Source of the DNA: Rhodobacter sp.
Lineage (GTDB): Bacteria > Pseudomonadota > Alphaproteobacteria > Rhodobacterales > Rhodobacteraceae
Direction: 5' to 3'
Assembly: GCA_020637555.1 (NCBI GenBank)
Contig: JACKKF010000001.1
Location: 6,993 to 70,992, forward strand
DNA length: 64,000 nt
Both the position numbers and the translations under genes were made by a program. Below the pieces are notes generated by a model. It was given only the letters and a program-made list of their open reading frames with translations. It did not search any database and was not told the origin of the DNA. Shown here piece by piece: positions 33,879-42,115 of this stretch (positions within the stretch are counted from its first letter, which is position 1; each line of letters begins with the position of its first letter).

Positions 33879-34781
33879 ATGCGCGTGATCTTCATGGGAA
33901 CACCCGAATTCTCGGTTCCGGTGCTGGATGCCCTGCATCGCGCGCACGAGGTCGTCTGCGTCTATTGCCAACCCCCGCGTCCCGCCGGCCGGGGCAAGCA
34001 GGAACGCCCGACACCCGTGCACGCCCGGGCGCTGGAACTGGGCCTGCCGGTGCGCCATCCCACCCGCCTGCGCGATCCGCAGGCACTGGCGGACTTCGCC
34101 GCGCTCGATGCCGATGTGGCGGTGGTGGTGGCCTATGGACTGATCCTGCCGCAACCCGTGCTGGACGCACCGCGGGCCGGCTGCCTGAACATCCACGCCT
34201 CGCTTCTGCCACGCTGGCGGGGGGCGGCGCCCATTCACCGCGCGATCATGGCAGGCGATGCGGAAACCGGGGTGTGCATCATGCGGATGGAGGCCGGCCT
34301 GGATACCGGCCCGGTGCTGCTGCGCGAGGCCACGCCCATCGGCGCGGCGGAAACCACGGGCCAGTTGCACGACCGCCTGTCCGCCATGGGCGCGCGGCTG
34401 ATCGGTCAGGCCCTGGCGCACCTGCCCGATCTGGTGCCCGTGCCGCAGCCCGACTCGGGTGTCACCTATGCCGCCAAGATCGACAAGGCCGAGGCCCGCG
34501 TGGACTGGTCCGATCCGGCCGAGTCGATCGCACGGAAGATCCGCGGTCTGTCACCCTTTCCCGGTGCCTGGTGCGACACGCCCGACGGCCGGCTGAAACT
34601 GCTCAACGCCATCGCGGTGCCGGGCACGGCCGAGCCGGGCCAGGTGCTGGAGGGGTTGACGATCGCCTGTGGCACCGGGGCGGTTCGCATCGACCGTGCC
34701 CAGCGCGAAGGCAAACGCCCGATGGAGGCCGACGACCTGCTGCGCGGGCTGGACTGGCCGCCCGGCACGCGGCTGGGCTGA
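33879..34781 (+). CDS. fmt: Methionyl-tRNA formyltransferase
   Basis: A 300-residue enzyme that formylates initiator Met-tRNA using 10-formyl-THF. It starts MRVIFMGTPEFSVPVLDAL at 33879, fixing the start; the ORF runs back to 33798 without motif support. The formyl-transfer motif HASLLPRWRGAAPIHRAI is intact with conserved Asn/His/Asp positions. The C-terminal OB domain (ADDLLRGLDWPPG) binds tRNA. Proximity to the deformylase genes is a widespread operon, since fmt adds the formyl group that def removes. Confidence 0.97.
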   Translation: MRVIFMGTPEFSVPVLDALHRAHEVVCVYCQPPRPAGRGKQERPTPVHARALELGLPVRHPTRLRDPQALADFAALDADVAVVVAYGLILPQPVLDAPRAGCLNIHASLLPRWRGAAPIHRAIMAGDAETGVCIMRMEAGLDTGPVLLREATPIGAAETTGQLHDRLSAMGARLIGQALAHLPDLVPVPQPDSGVTYAAKIDKAEARVDWSDPAESIARKIRGLSPFPGAWCDTPDGRLKLLNAIAVPGTAEPGQVLEGLTIACGTGAVRIDRAQREGKRPMEADDLLRGLDWPPGTRLG

Positions 34782-34784
34782 CCC

Positions 34785-35261
34785 TCAGCCCTGCTCTTTC
34801 AGCAACCTGCGCTTCTGGCGATCCCAGTCGCGCTTGGCCGAGGTTTCGCGCTTGTCGGTCAGCTTCTTGCCCTTGGCGATGCCGATCTTCAGCTTCACGA
34901 TGCCCCGGTCATTGAAATACATCACCAGCGGCACCAGCGTCATGCCCTGCTTGGCCGTCGCCGCCCACAGCCGCGCCAGTTCCTTGCGGCTGACCAGAAG
35001 CTTGCGCTTTCGGCGTTCCTCATGCCCCCAGGTCTTTGCCTGGGCATAGGGAGCGATGGCGCTGTTGACCAGCCACAACTCCCCATCCTCGACCGAGGCG
35101 TAGCTTTCGGCGATGTTGGCCCCACCCTGACGCAGCGACTTCACCTCGGAGCCCAGCAGCATGATCCCGCATTCGAGATCGCTCTCGATGAAGTAATCGA
35201 ACCGCGCGCGGCGGTTTTCGGCGATCACTTTGCTGTTGGGGTCGTGTTTTTTCTGGGCCAT
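34785..35261 (-). CDS. smpB: SsrA-binding protein SmpB
   Basis: A 158-residue partner of tmRNA in rescue of stalled ribosomes. It begins MAQKKHDPNSKVIAENRRA and contains LLGSEVKSLRQGGANI, SRKELARLW and YFNDRGIVKLKIGIAKGKK, all standard. The C-terminal tail (RDWDRQKRRLLKEQG) is the basic part that enters the mRNA channel. tmRNA itself is not in the window. It converges with fmt, with three bases between stops. Confidence 0.98.
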   Translation of the reverse strand: MAQKKHDPNSKVIAENRRARFDYFIESDLECGIMLLGSEVKSLRQGGANIAESYASVEDGELWLVNSAIAPYAQAKTWGHEERRKRKLLVSRKELARLWAATAKQGMTLVPLVMYFNDRGIVKLKIGIAKGKKLTDKRETSAKRDWDRQKRRLLKEQG

Positions 35262-35333
35262 GCGGGCGAGATATTGGTTTGATGGGGGCCTGTCCAGTGG
35301 CGGCCCCGCTTTGCCGCCGGAAAGGAGGCCCCG

Positions 35334-35792
35334 ATGAAAGCCCTTTTGCCCCTTGGCGCGGCGATCCTGCTGGGCGCGTGCCAGATGAGCGGCCAGCCAG
35401 CCCCGCCGCGCATGTCGCCGGGCCTATCCGGCCCGACGATGCCGCGCGTTGTGCCAGGTGGCGCCGATCGCGCCCCGCCGCGCGTTTCGCCAGGGTCGCC
35501 CGGCGCGTCAGGCGCAGGCGAGCCGCGTGTCGCACCGCGCACCGACACGCCCCGCGTTTCGCCCGGTGCGCGCGGCGGGCCTGCCGCGCGCCTTCCCGGG
35601 CCTGACGCCTGCGGCGCATCGGACCTGCAGCACCTGGTCGGCGGTCCGGTGCCCGAAACCTTTGCGGTGGCCGGTCCGATCCGGGTGTTCGCCACGGGCG
35701 ATCCGGTGACGATGGATTACAACCCGCGCCGCCTGAATGTCGAAGTCAGCCGCCGGAACCGGCGCCAGATCGTCGCCATCAGTTGCGGATGA
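35334..35792 (+). CDS. Lipoprotein with I78-type peptidase inhibitor domain
   Basis: A 152-residue lipoprotein: signal MKALLPLGAAILLGAC ends with a LGAC lipobox (about residues 13-16). A Pro/Gly/Ser-rich linker with repeats of the PRVSPG type spans about 25-88. The C-terminal part, from about 92, matches the I78 peptidase inhibitor pattern: CGASDLQHLVGG, RVFATGDPVTMDYNPRRLNVE (in pieces) and a final ISCG. Two Cys residues likely form a disulfide. It probably protects the periplasm or outer membrane from serine peptidases. RBS AAAGGAGG precedes the ATG. Confidence 0.85.
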   Translation: MKALLPLGAAILLGACQMSGQPAPPRMSPGLSGPTMPRVVPGGADRAPPRVSPGSPGASGAGEPRVAPRTDTPRVSPGARGGPAARLPGPDACGASDLQHLVGGPVPETFAVAGPIRVFATGDPVTMDYNPRRLNVEVSRRNRRQIVAISCG

Positions 35793-36027
35793 CAGGACGG
35801 GCCGGGCGCAAGGGCACCCGGCCCGCCAGATATCGCGCAGCCGCCTCGAATGGTGGGGGCCATCCGGGGCATCGGCGCGACCTACCTTTCACAGGGCCCC
35901 CAGTCTTGCAGCCGAGCATGGCGTTTTCGCGGTTCTCCGGTGGTCAGACTGCGGAAAATTGGCCGCCTTTGCCCCGGATCACGGCGAATCCCTTGATTTC
36001 CGCGTCTTGCGGCGTCACGATTCCGAC

Positions 36028-36366
36028 ATGAACGTCCAGAACACCGTTCCCCCGCCCGCCCCCTATGATCAGGTCAGTTTCGACCGATTCGAACTGGGCG
36101 AGATCCTGTCCGTCTATGGCCGCCATGTCGCCGCCGGGCTCTGGCGCGATTATGGGATTTCCTGCCTGCGGGACCGGGCGGTCTTTTCGATCTTTCGCCG
36201 CGCGGCCGAAAACCCGCTGTATCGCGTCGAGAAGATACCAGCCCTGCGCCATCGCCAGGGCCTGTATGCCCTGTTCGGCCCCGAGGGGCAGGTGCTGAAG
36301 CGCGGCACCACATTGCGCAGCGTGCTGGCGCCACTGGAACGCAAACTCCTGCGCGCGCTGGACTGA
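36028..36366 (+). CDS. DUF2794 domain protein
   Basis: A 112-residue protein recognised by the DUF2794 pattern: FDRFELGEILSVYGRHVAAG, WRDYGISCLRDRAVFSIFR (in part), and LRHRQGLYALFGPEGQVLKRG. Families of this type are confined to alphaproteobacteria and have no known activity. The ATG at 36028 begins the conserved part; the frame is open back to 35737 across sequence that is not protein-like. It precedes the RluA gene by 28 bases. Confidence 0.88.
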   Translation: MNVQNTVPPPAPYDQVSFDRFELGEILSVYGRHVAAGLWRDYGISCLRDRAVFSIFRRAAENPLYRVEKIPALRHRQGLYALFGPEGQVLKRGTTLRSVLAPLERKLLRALD

Positions 36367-36394
36367 CCCCCGCCACCCGCGCTAAGCCCTGGGC

Positions 36395-37045
36395 ATGAAC
36401 GATTTCATTTATGCCCCGCCGCCGGATGCCCCGGTCATCCTGCACCTCGATGATGACATCCTGGTGGCGGACAAGCCGTCCGGGTTGCTCAGCGTGCCCG
36501 GGCGCGGCGGGGATCGGGCAGATTGCCTGATCGCCCGCCTGAAAGCCCTGCACCCTGAGGTGCGGCTGGTGCATCGGCTGGATCTGGATACCTCGGGCGT
36601 TATCGTCTTTGCGTTGACGCCCCAGGCGCAGGCGCATCTGGGCAGGCAGTTCGAGGACCGCAAGACCCAGAAACGCTATATCGCCCTGGTTGCGGGCCAT
36701 CCGACCGAGCCAAAGGGGCGCGTGGACCTGCCGTTGATCGTGGACTGGCCGAACCGCCCCCGGCAGATGGTGGACCCGGTGAACGGCCGCGCGGCGCAAA
36801 CCGACTGGCGGGTCCTGCGTGCCGAGGGCGGGAATACCCGCATGGCGCTGAAACCGTTGACCGGACGCAGCCACCAGCTGCGCGTGCACATGCTGGCGCT
36901 GGGGCACCCGATCCTGGGCGATCCGCTCTATGCCACGGGGGCGGCGCGCGACTATCCGCGCCTGATGCTGCACGCCGAGGAATTGCGCCTGCGGCACCCG
37001 ACGACCGGCGCGGCGATGACCTTTCGCGCGCCTGTGCCGTTCTGA
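36395..37045 (+). CDS. RluA family pseudouridine synthase
   Basis: A 216-residue rRNA/tRNA modifying enzyme. Motif I is VHRLDLDTSGV with the catalytic Asp, preceded by LHLDDDILVADKPSGLLSVPG. Motif II and III are LKPLTGRSHQLRVHM and GHPILGDPLYA. No S4 domain is present, so it resembles RluA or the short RluE-like class. The modified position cannot be told from sequence. It converges with ptsN. Confidence 0.93.
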   Translation: MNDFIYAPPPDAPVILHLDDDILVADKPSGLLSVPGRGGDRADCLIARLKALHPEVRLVHRLDLDTSGVIVFALTPQAQAHLGRQFEDRKTQKRYIALVAGHPTEPKGRVDLPLIVDWPNRPRQMVDPVNGRAAQTDWRVLRAEGGNTRMALKPLTGRSHQLRVHMLALGHPILGDPLYATGAARDYPRLMLHAEELRLRHPTTGAAMTFRAPVPF

Positions 37046-37046
37046 G

Positions 37047-37511
37047 TCAGGCAGCCTTGCTGTCGGGGTGTTCGGTCAGGATGGCGAACAGCTTGTCGGG
37101 CTCTTCGTTCTGGCGCAGCTTTGTGCAGACACCCGCGTCCCGCAGCGTGCGCGAGACCAGCGCCAGCGCCTTGAGATGCTCGACCCCGGCATCGCGCGGC
37201 GCGAACAACGCGAACACCAGATCGACCGGCGCCCGATCGACCGACCCGTAATCCAGCGGCCGGTCCAGCCGGATGAAGATGCCGCGCACGCGCTCGATCC
37301 CGTCGATGCGGGCATGGGGCAGCGCCACGCCGTGCCCCACCCCGGTCGGACCCAGGCTTTCGCGTTCCTGCAACGCGTCGATGGCGATGGCTTCGTCGAT
37401 CCCATGCGCGCTGGAGGCAATTTCCGCGAGGTCCTGAAAGAGGCGCTTCTTGCTTTTCACGGCGTTGCAGACCCGGATCGCTCCGGGGGTCAACAGATCG
37501 GCCAGTTCCAT
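37047..37511 (-). CDS. ptsN: PTS IIA-like nitrogen-regulatory protein PtsN
   Basis: A 154-residue EIIA-Ntr. The phosphoryl-accepting His is in GVALPHARID (about His66). It begins MELADLLTPGAIRV at 37511; the open frame upstream to 37634 is unsupported. It receives phosphate from NPr and regulates potassium transport and nitrogen responses. It lies downstream of hpf and rpoN in the conserved rpoN-hpf-ptsN order. Confidence 0.95.
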   Translation of the reverse strand: MELADLLTPGAIRVCNAVKSKKRLFQDLAEIASSAHGIDEAIAIDALQERESLGPTGVGHGVALPHARIDGIERVRGIFIRLDRPLDYGSVDRAPVDLVFALFAPRDAGVEHLKALALVSRTLRDAGVCTKLRQNEEPDKLFAILTEHPDSKAA

Positions 37512-37581
37512 GCAGTCGCTCCTGCCTTCTTCGCCCTGGTGGGTGGACCCCGGCGACATTCGCCGCACGGGGCCCGACACG

Positions 37582-38148
37582 TCACTGCGGATCGATCCAG
37601 CCGATATTCCCGTCGTCACGCCGGTAAACCACATTCAGGCCACCATGACGCTCGTTGCGGAACACCAGCACGTTGGAGTGGGCCAACTCCATCTGCATGA
37701 CCGCCTCACCGGCCGAGATCTGCGGAATCCGCGTTTCCATCTCGGCGATGATCATCGGCTGCAACGAGTCCGGCTCGGTTCCGTCCGCTTCATCCTCAGC
37801 GGCGAGGATATACGAGGATGCCTCGGCGAATTCAACCGGGCCAGTCCGTTCCCGGTGATGGTCCTTCAGGCGCCTCTTGTAACGGCGCAATTGCTTGTCC
37901 ATGCGCTCGCAGCACGCATCGAACGCAGCATAGATGTCGGCGGCCTGGCCCTTGGCCTGGGCTGTAAGCCCGGTCGACAAATGAACAATCGATTCGCAAA
38001 CATGATTGTGGCCATCGCGGGAAAACACCACGAGCGCATCGGTGGGACGTTGGGAATACTTGTCCATCACTTCGCCCAGTTCGCTTTTCACATGCGACTG
38101 AAGCGCCTCACCGACGTCGATCTGTTTTCCGCTGATCTGGTACCGCAT
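37582..38148 (-). CDS. hpf: Ribosome hibernation promoting factor (long form)
   Basis: A 188-residue long HPF that dimerises 70S ribosomes to inactive 100S in stationary phase. The N-terminal RaiA-like domain spans about 1-100 (YQISGKQIDVGEAL, then a basic CCERMDKQLRRYKRRLKDHH stretch). An acidic linker follows, and the C-terminal dimerisation domain includes SAGEAVMQMELAHSNVLVF and VYRRDDGNIGWIDPQ. AAGGAG lies just before the ATG on the minus strand. It sits between rpoN and ptsN. Confidence 0.97.
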   Translation of the reverse strand: MRYQISGKQIDVGEALQSHVKSELGEVMDKYSQRPTDALVVFSRDGHNHVCESIVHLSTGLTAQAKGQAADIYAAFDACCERMDKQLRRYKRRLKDHHRERTGPVEFAEASSYILAAEDEADGTEPDSLQPMIIAEMETRIPQISAGEAVMQMELAHSNVLVFRNERHGGLNVVYRRDDGNIGWIDPQ

Positions 38149-38229
38149 GGGCCTCTCCTTCGTGCTGGCGGACAGCCCTGGGTCGGTATGAACCGAGGCG
38201 TTCCGCCGTTCTCGGCCTGTCGTTGCGGA

Positions 38230-39504
38230 TCATTCCCCACGCCGGTCGGCGGCCAGTCTGCGCCGCCTGGGCGACGGAGGAATGCGCAGGCCTTCCCTGT
38301 ATTTGGTGACAGTTCGGCGCGCGATGTCAACGCCCTGCGCGCGCAACATCTCGGCAAGTGCGTTGTCGGAATGGGGACGCTGCGGCGGCTCGGCTGCGAT
38401 CAGCTCGGCAAGACGGCGCTGCACCGCACGGGCAGAGACCGGGCCATCCTGTCCCGGCAGCGCCGACGAGAAGAACACGGTCATCGGCCATAGCCGGCCG
38501 TCCACATCCACGGCCTTGCCGGCCAGGGCGCGACTGACCGTGGAAGGGTGCAAACCCAGATCGGCGGCCAGGGCGGCCTGCGTCGCCGGCACCAGCGCGG
38601 CGGGGCCGGCGGCAAAGAACCCGGCCTGTCGGCTGACCAGCCAGCCACCGATTCGCACCAGGGTCTGCCCGCGCAGTTCCAGCGCCGCGATCAGCGCGCG
38701 CGCGCGTTGCAGCAGATCGGCGGCAAAGCCCTCGGCCTCGGCCCGGCGCACCATGGCGGCATCCAGCCCGACGGCCGGGCGCGCGCTGTCGTCGGCGGCC
38801 AGACTCAACGTGCCGTCGTCGTGGCGCACCAGCCGCAGGTCGGGGCGCAGAAGGGCGACGCGCTCGGTCGGGCCGGCGGTGACGGGGCGGGGCGACAGGC
38901 TGCGCAGCAAGGCCGCCCTCTCGCGGGCCTGGGCAGGCGTCAGGCCCAGCGCGCGCGCCGCCGTCGCCCAGTCGTGCCGGGCGAAGGCCGCCAGTTGATC
39001 CAGTGTCGCCAGCGCCGCATCGCGCGCCAGCCCCCGATCCTCGAGTTGCAGGCGCAGGCAATCGCGCACATCCCGCGCCCCAACGCCGACCGGCTCGCAG
39101 CGTTGCAACGCGGCCAGGCCGGCACGCAAGGGGGCGGCATCGATCGCCAGTTCGGCGGCCAGCACGTCAATATCGGTGTCCAGCAGGCCATCGTCATCCA
39201 GTTCGCCCACCAGCAGAAGCGCCGCCGCATGGGTTGGCGCGGGCAGGTCCATCAGCCCCAGCTGACGGCGCAGGTCCTCGTGGAAAGACTGCGGGGCGGC
39301 GGCCAGGTCCTCGGTCAGGGGCAGAGGCGCGGACACGGCACGCATCGGATCCATCAGCAGGAACGGATTGCGGGCCGCTTCGCGGGCGACTTCCTCGGCC
39401 AGTTCCGCAGGGGTCATGCGCAACACCGAGAGACGCACGCGCACCTCGGGGGTCAGCGCAAGGCGCTGCTCCTGCCGAAGTTCCAGGCGCGGGTTCAGCG
39501 CCAT
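38230..39504 (-). CDS. rpoN: RNA polymerase sigma-54 factor RpoN
   Basis: A 424-residue alternative sigma factor for nitrogen, flagellar or other enhancer-dependent promoters. The N-terminal helix (RLELRQEQRLALTPEVR) binds activators. The core-binding region is in the middle, an HTH lies in LGLHPSTVSRALAGKAVD, and the RpoN box ARRTVTKYRE near residue 405 contacts the -24 element. The order lptB-rpoN-hpf-ptsN is conserved in proteobacteria. Region II is short, as in other Rhodobacterales. Confidence 0.96.
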   Translation of the reverse strand: MALNPRLELRQEQRLALTPEVRVRLSVLRMTPAELAEEVAREAARNPFLLMDPMRAVSAPLPLTEDLAAAPQSFHEDLRRQLGLMDLPAPTHAAALLLVGELDDDGLLDTDIDVLAAELAIDAAPLRAGLAALQRCEPVGVGARDVRDCLRLQLEDRGLARDAALATLDQLAAFARHDWATAARALGLTPAQARERAALLRSLSPRPVTAGPTERVALLRPDLRLVRHDDGTLSLAADDSARPAVGLDAAMVRRAEAEGFAADLLQRARALIAALELRGQTLVRIGGWLVSRQAGFFAAGPAALVPATQAALAADLGLHPSTVSRALAGKAVDVDGRLWPMTVFFSSALPGQDGPVSARAVQRRLAELIAAEPPQRPHSDNALAEMLRAQGVDIARRTVTKYREGLRIPPSPRRRRLAADRRGE

Positions 39505-39513
39505 GGGACAGCG

Positions 39514-40254
39514 TCAGCGAAAACTGTCGCCCAGATACACCCGGCGCACATCGGCATCGGCCACAACCTCGTCCGGGGTGCCGCTCATCAGCACGGTTCC
39601 GTCGTGCAGGATATAGGCCCGGTCCACGATCTCAAGCGTCTCGCGCACATTGTGGTCGGTGATCAGCACGCCGATCCCGCGCGCCGTCAGATCGGATACC
39701 AGCGACCGGATTTCGCCAACGGCGATCGGGTCCACCCCCGCGAACGGTTCGTCCAGCAGCACGAAAGACGGATTCGAGGCCAGGCAGCGCGCGATCTCGG
39801 CGCGGCGCCGCTCGCCGCCGGACAGGGCCAGCGCGGGCGACTTGCGCAAGCGCGCGATCGAGAAATCGTCCAGCAATTCCTCAAGCCGGGCCTCGCGCGT
39901 GCCACGGTCCGGTTCGGTGATCTCGAGAATGGCCTTGATGTTGTCCTCGACCGAAAGACCGCGAAAGATCGACATCTCCTGCGGCAGGTAGCCGATCCCC
40001 ATGCGGGCGCGGCGATACATCGGCCAGCCCGAGACATCGGTGCCATCGATCGTCACCCGCCCGCTGTCCGCCGGAACCAACCCCGCGACGCAATAGAAAC
40101 ACGTCGTCTTGCCCGATCCGTTGGGGCCCAGCAGGGCGACCACCTCACCGCGACGCAGGCGCAGGTCGATCCCGCGCAGCACGGGGCGCCGTTTGTAGCT
40201 TTTGCGCAGCCCGACAATCTCGAGCCCGCCCTCGGCCTGGGTCAGTTCGGTCAT
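39514..40254 (-). CDS. lptB: LPS export ABC transporter ATP-binding protein LptB
   Basis: A 246-residue cytoplasmic ATPase driving lipopolysaccharide extraction by LptB2FG. Walker A is GPNGSGKTT, the signature is LSGGERRRAEIAR, Walker B is FVLLDEPFAGVDP, and the switch is VLITDHNVRETL. The Q-loop reads GIGYLPQE. It is directly upstream of rpoN and follows lptA by six bases, as in the standard operon. Confidence 0.97.
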   Translation of the reverse strand: MTELTQAEGGLEIVGLRKSYKRRPVLRGIDLRLRRGEVVALLGPNGSGKTTCFYCVAGLVPADSGRVTIDGTDVSGWPMYRRARMGIGYLPQEMSIFRGLSVEDNIKAILEITEPDRGTREARLEELLDDFSIARLRKSPALALSGGERRRAEIARCLASNPSFVLLDEPFAGVDPIAVGEIRSLVSDLTARGIGVLITDHNVRETLEIVDRAYILHDGTVLMSGTPDEVVADADVRRVYLGDSFR

Positions 40255-40260
40255 CGGCGA

Positions 40261-40758
40261 TCAGTCCGTGCGGATCGTGGTGCGAACCCGGCCGACCATG
40301 CGACCGGCGCCGCTGCGCAGATCCGCCACGAACCGCTGACCGGACAACATGTTCTGCCCTTGCAGCAGCATCACGTTGCCGGTCATCTCGAGTGTCTGAC
40401 TGTCCAGTGACCACACGGCCTGCTCGGCCTCCATCGCTTCGGCAGGGGTCACCATCGTCACCCCGCCCGAGGCAATCAGCCGGCTGATCCGCTGCGATCC
40501 TTCGGTGGTGCCGGGCGCATATTCTAGCCGCAAGGCATCGGCAGCGATCCGCATCTCGCCCTGCACGGCCAGCACATTCCCCGAGAATTCAGAGGCCCCG
40601 GTGGTCTGGTCCACCTGCAAGGTGTCGGCGGTCACCTCCAGCGCGGACCCGTCCAGGCGCAGCGATTGGCCAAAGCTGATCGGCACGCCCTCCTGGGCCA
40701 GGGCGGGCGCGGCAAGCGCGAACAGCGCCAGGATCAGGCCGGGGACGAGACGCAACAT
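40261..40758 (-). CDS. lptA: Lipopolysaccharide transport periplasmic protein LptA
   Basis: A 165-residue periplasmic beta-jellyroll protein that forms the bridge carrying LPS to the outer membrane. It has a signal peptide (LVPGLILALFALAAPALAQ). The OstA-like core repeats pairs such as DTLQVDQTTGASEFSGNVLAVQG, DALRLEY and TLEMTGNVMLLQGQN. It lies between lptC and lptB. Confidence 0.93.
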   Translation of the reverse strand: MLRLVPGLILALFALAAPALAQEGVPISFGQSLRLDGSALEVTADTLQVDQTTGASEFSGNVLAVQGEMRIAADALRLEYAPGTTEGSQRISRLIASGGVTMVTPAEAMEAEQAVWSLDSQTLEMTGNVMLLQGQNMLSGQRFVADLRSGAGRMVGRVRTTIRTD

Positions 40759-40767
40759 CGGGGTTCC

Positions 40768-41391
40768 TCAATTCTCTGGTTGATATAACAACCTTACACC
40801 GCCCCCAAAAACAAGCCGGTAACCGGCGCCATCGGTCGAATCGGCCTGTAACAGCATGTGTGCGGCGGTAATTTCGCCTGCCGGGGCGCTGCCGGTCACC
40901 TGCCCGGGGGCCTCGATCCGGGTTGAATCCAGCAGACCCGTCAAGGTTTCGGTGCGCAGCGCGTATCCCGGGGTCACCGTCAGGTCCAGCCCGCCCGACA
41001 TTGCAAAACGGCCTGCGCCACGGTCGATCACCCCTTCCGAAGCCTCGGCCATCAGATCCTCGCCGGACTGCCCTTCGAGGTGCAGCGTCAGGCCCGTCAC
41101 GTCCAGCTTGAGCGCCGCGTGCGGGTCGGACCGCGCTGTTTCGGCCACGATGGTAAGCGCGGCGCCATCCTCGGTCACCCCGGCAAAGCGCGCGCCGGAC
41201 AGGCGGGGATCACGGGCGCGATCCTCGACATCGATCTCGGCGGTGGTGATCGCCAGGCGGGGGTCGATGGTGCGGGCAGTCAGAAAGACCAGCGACAGCA
41301 GAACCAGCGCCGTCAGGGGCAGCACCACCTTCAGGATGCCGACCGTGCGGGAATATCGCGTCAGTCGCGGGCGCTGGTCCGTCATGCTCAT
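40768..41391 (-). CDS. lptC: LPS export periplasmic/membrane protein LptC
   Basis: A 207-residue LptC with a single N-terminal anchor (about residues 22-42: ILKVVLPLTALVLLSLVFL) and a periplasmic beta-jellyroll, ending at GYRLVFGGGVRLLYQPEN. It passes LPS from LptB2FG to LptA. The ATG at 41391 sits one base from the rnd stop (41393); an alternative ATG is at 41385. The operon rnd-lptC-lptA-lptB is standard in alphaproteobacteria. Confidence 0.9.
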   Translation of the reverse strand: MSMTDQRPRLTRYSRTVGILKVVLPLTALVLLSLVFLTARTIDPRLAITTAEIDVEDRARDPRLSGARFAGVTEDGAALTIVAETARSDPHAALKLDVTGLTLHLEGQSGEDLMAEASEGVIDRGAGRFAMSGGLDLTVTPGYALRTETLTGLLDSTRIEAPGQVTGSAPAGEITAAHMLLQADSTDGAGYRLVFGGGVRLLYQPEN

Positions 41392-41392
41392 G

Positions 41393-42004
41393 TCAGTGCG
41401 CGAAGATGTCCACCTCGGGCCAGCCGGCCAGGTCCAGGGCGGCACGGTGCGGCAGGAAATCGAAACAGGCTTGCGCGGTCTCCATCCGCCCCTCGCGGCG
41501 CAACATGGATTCCAGCGCATCCTTCAGCCGGTGCAGATGCAGCACATCCGAGGCGGCATAGTCCTTTTGCGCGGGCGTGATCTCGTCCGCGCCCCAGTCG
41601 CTGGATTGCTGCATCTTCGAGATGTCCACGTTCAGCATCTCGGCCAACAGATATTTCAGCCCGTGCCGGTCGGTATAGGTGCGCACCAGCTTCGAGGCGA
41701 TCTTGGTGCACCACACGGGCGACGCCAGCACGCCGAACCGGTGATACATCACGGCGATGTCGAACCGCCCGAAGTGGAACAGTTTCAACACCCCTGGGTC
41801 GGCGAGAAGGCGCTTCAGATTGGGCGCGTCGGTCTGGTCCTGGGTGATCTGCACCAGATGCGCATTGCCGTCCCCACCCGAGAGCTGCACCAGGCACAGG
41901 CGGTCGCGGTGCGGGTTCAGGCCCATCGTCTCGCAATCAATGGCCACGACGGACCCCAGGTCCAGCCCGTCCGGCAGGTCGTTCTTGTAGAGCGTGTTCG
42001 CCAT
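41393..42004 (-). CDS. rnd: Ribonuclease D-like 3'-5' exonuclease
   Basis: A 203-residue DEDD-family exonuclease limited to the catalytic domain, with no HRDC domains. ExoI is VAIDCETMGL, ExoII is LFHFGRFDIAVM, and ExoIII is YAASDVLHLHRL, giving the DEDDy residues. Alphaproteobacterial short RNase D proteins of this size process tRNA or rRNA 3' ends. Only one base separates it from lptC, so it heads that operon. Confidence 0.93.
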   Translation of the reverse strand: MANTLYKNDLPDGLDLGSVVAIDCETMGLNPHRDRLCLVQLSGGDGNAHLVQITQDQTDAPNLKRLLADPGVLKLFHFGRFDIAVMYHRFGVLASPVWCTKIASKLVRTYTDRHGLKYLLAEMLNVDISKMQQSSDWGADEITPAQKDYAASDVLHLHRLKDALESMLRREGRMETAQACFDFLPHRAALDLAGWPEVDIFAH

Positions 42005-42115
42005 GGGTCCCCTCGAAAGCCGTTTCGCGCGCCGGTCTAACGCCAGCGCGCCGTCCTGGGTAGGGGGATTCGTGTCGATGCGCCCCCTTTGACCGGGCGC
42101 GCATCGCGGAATTCC

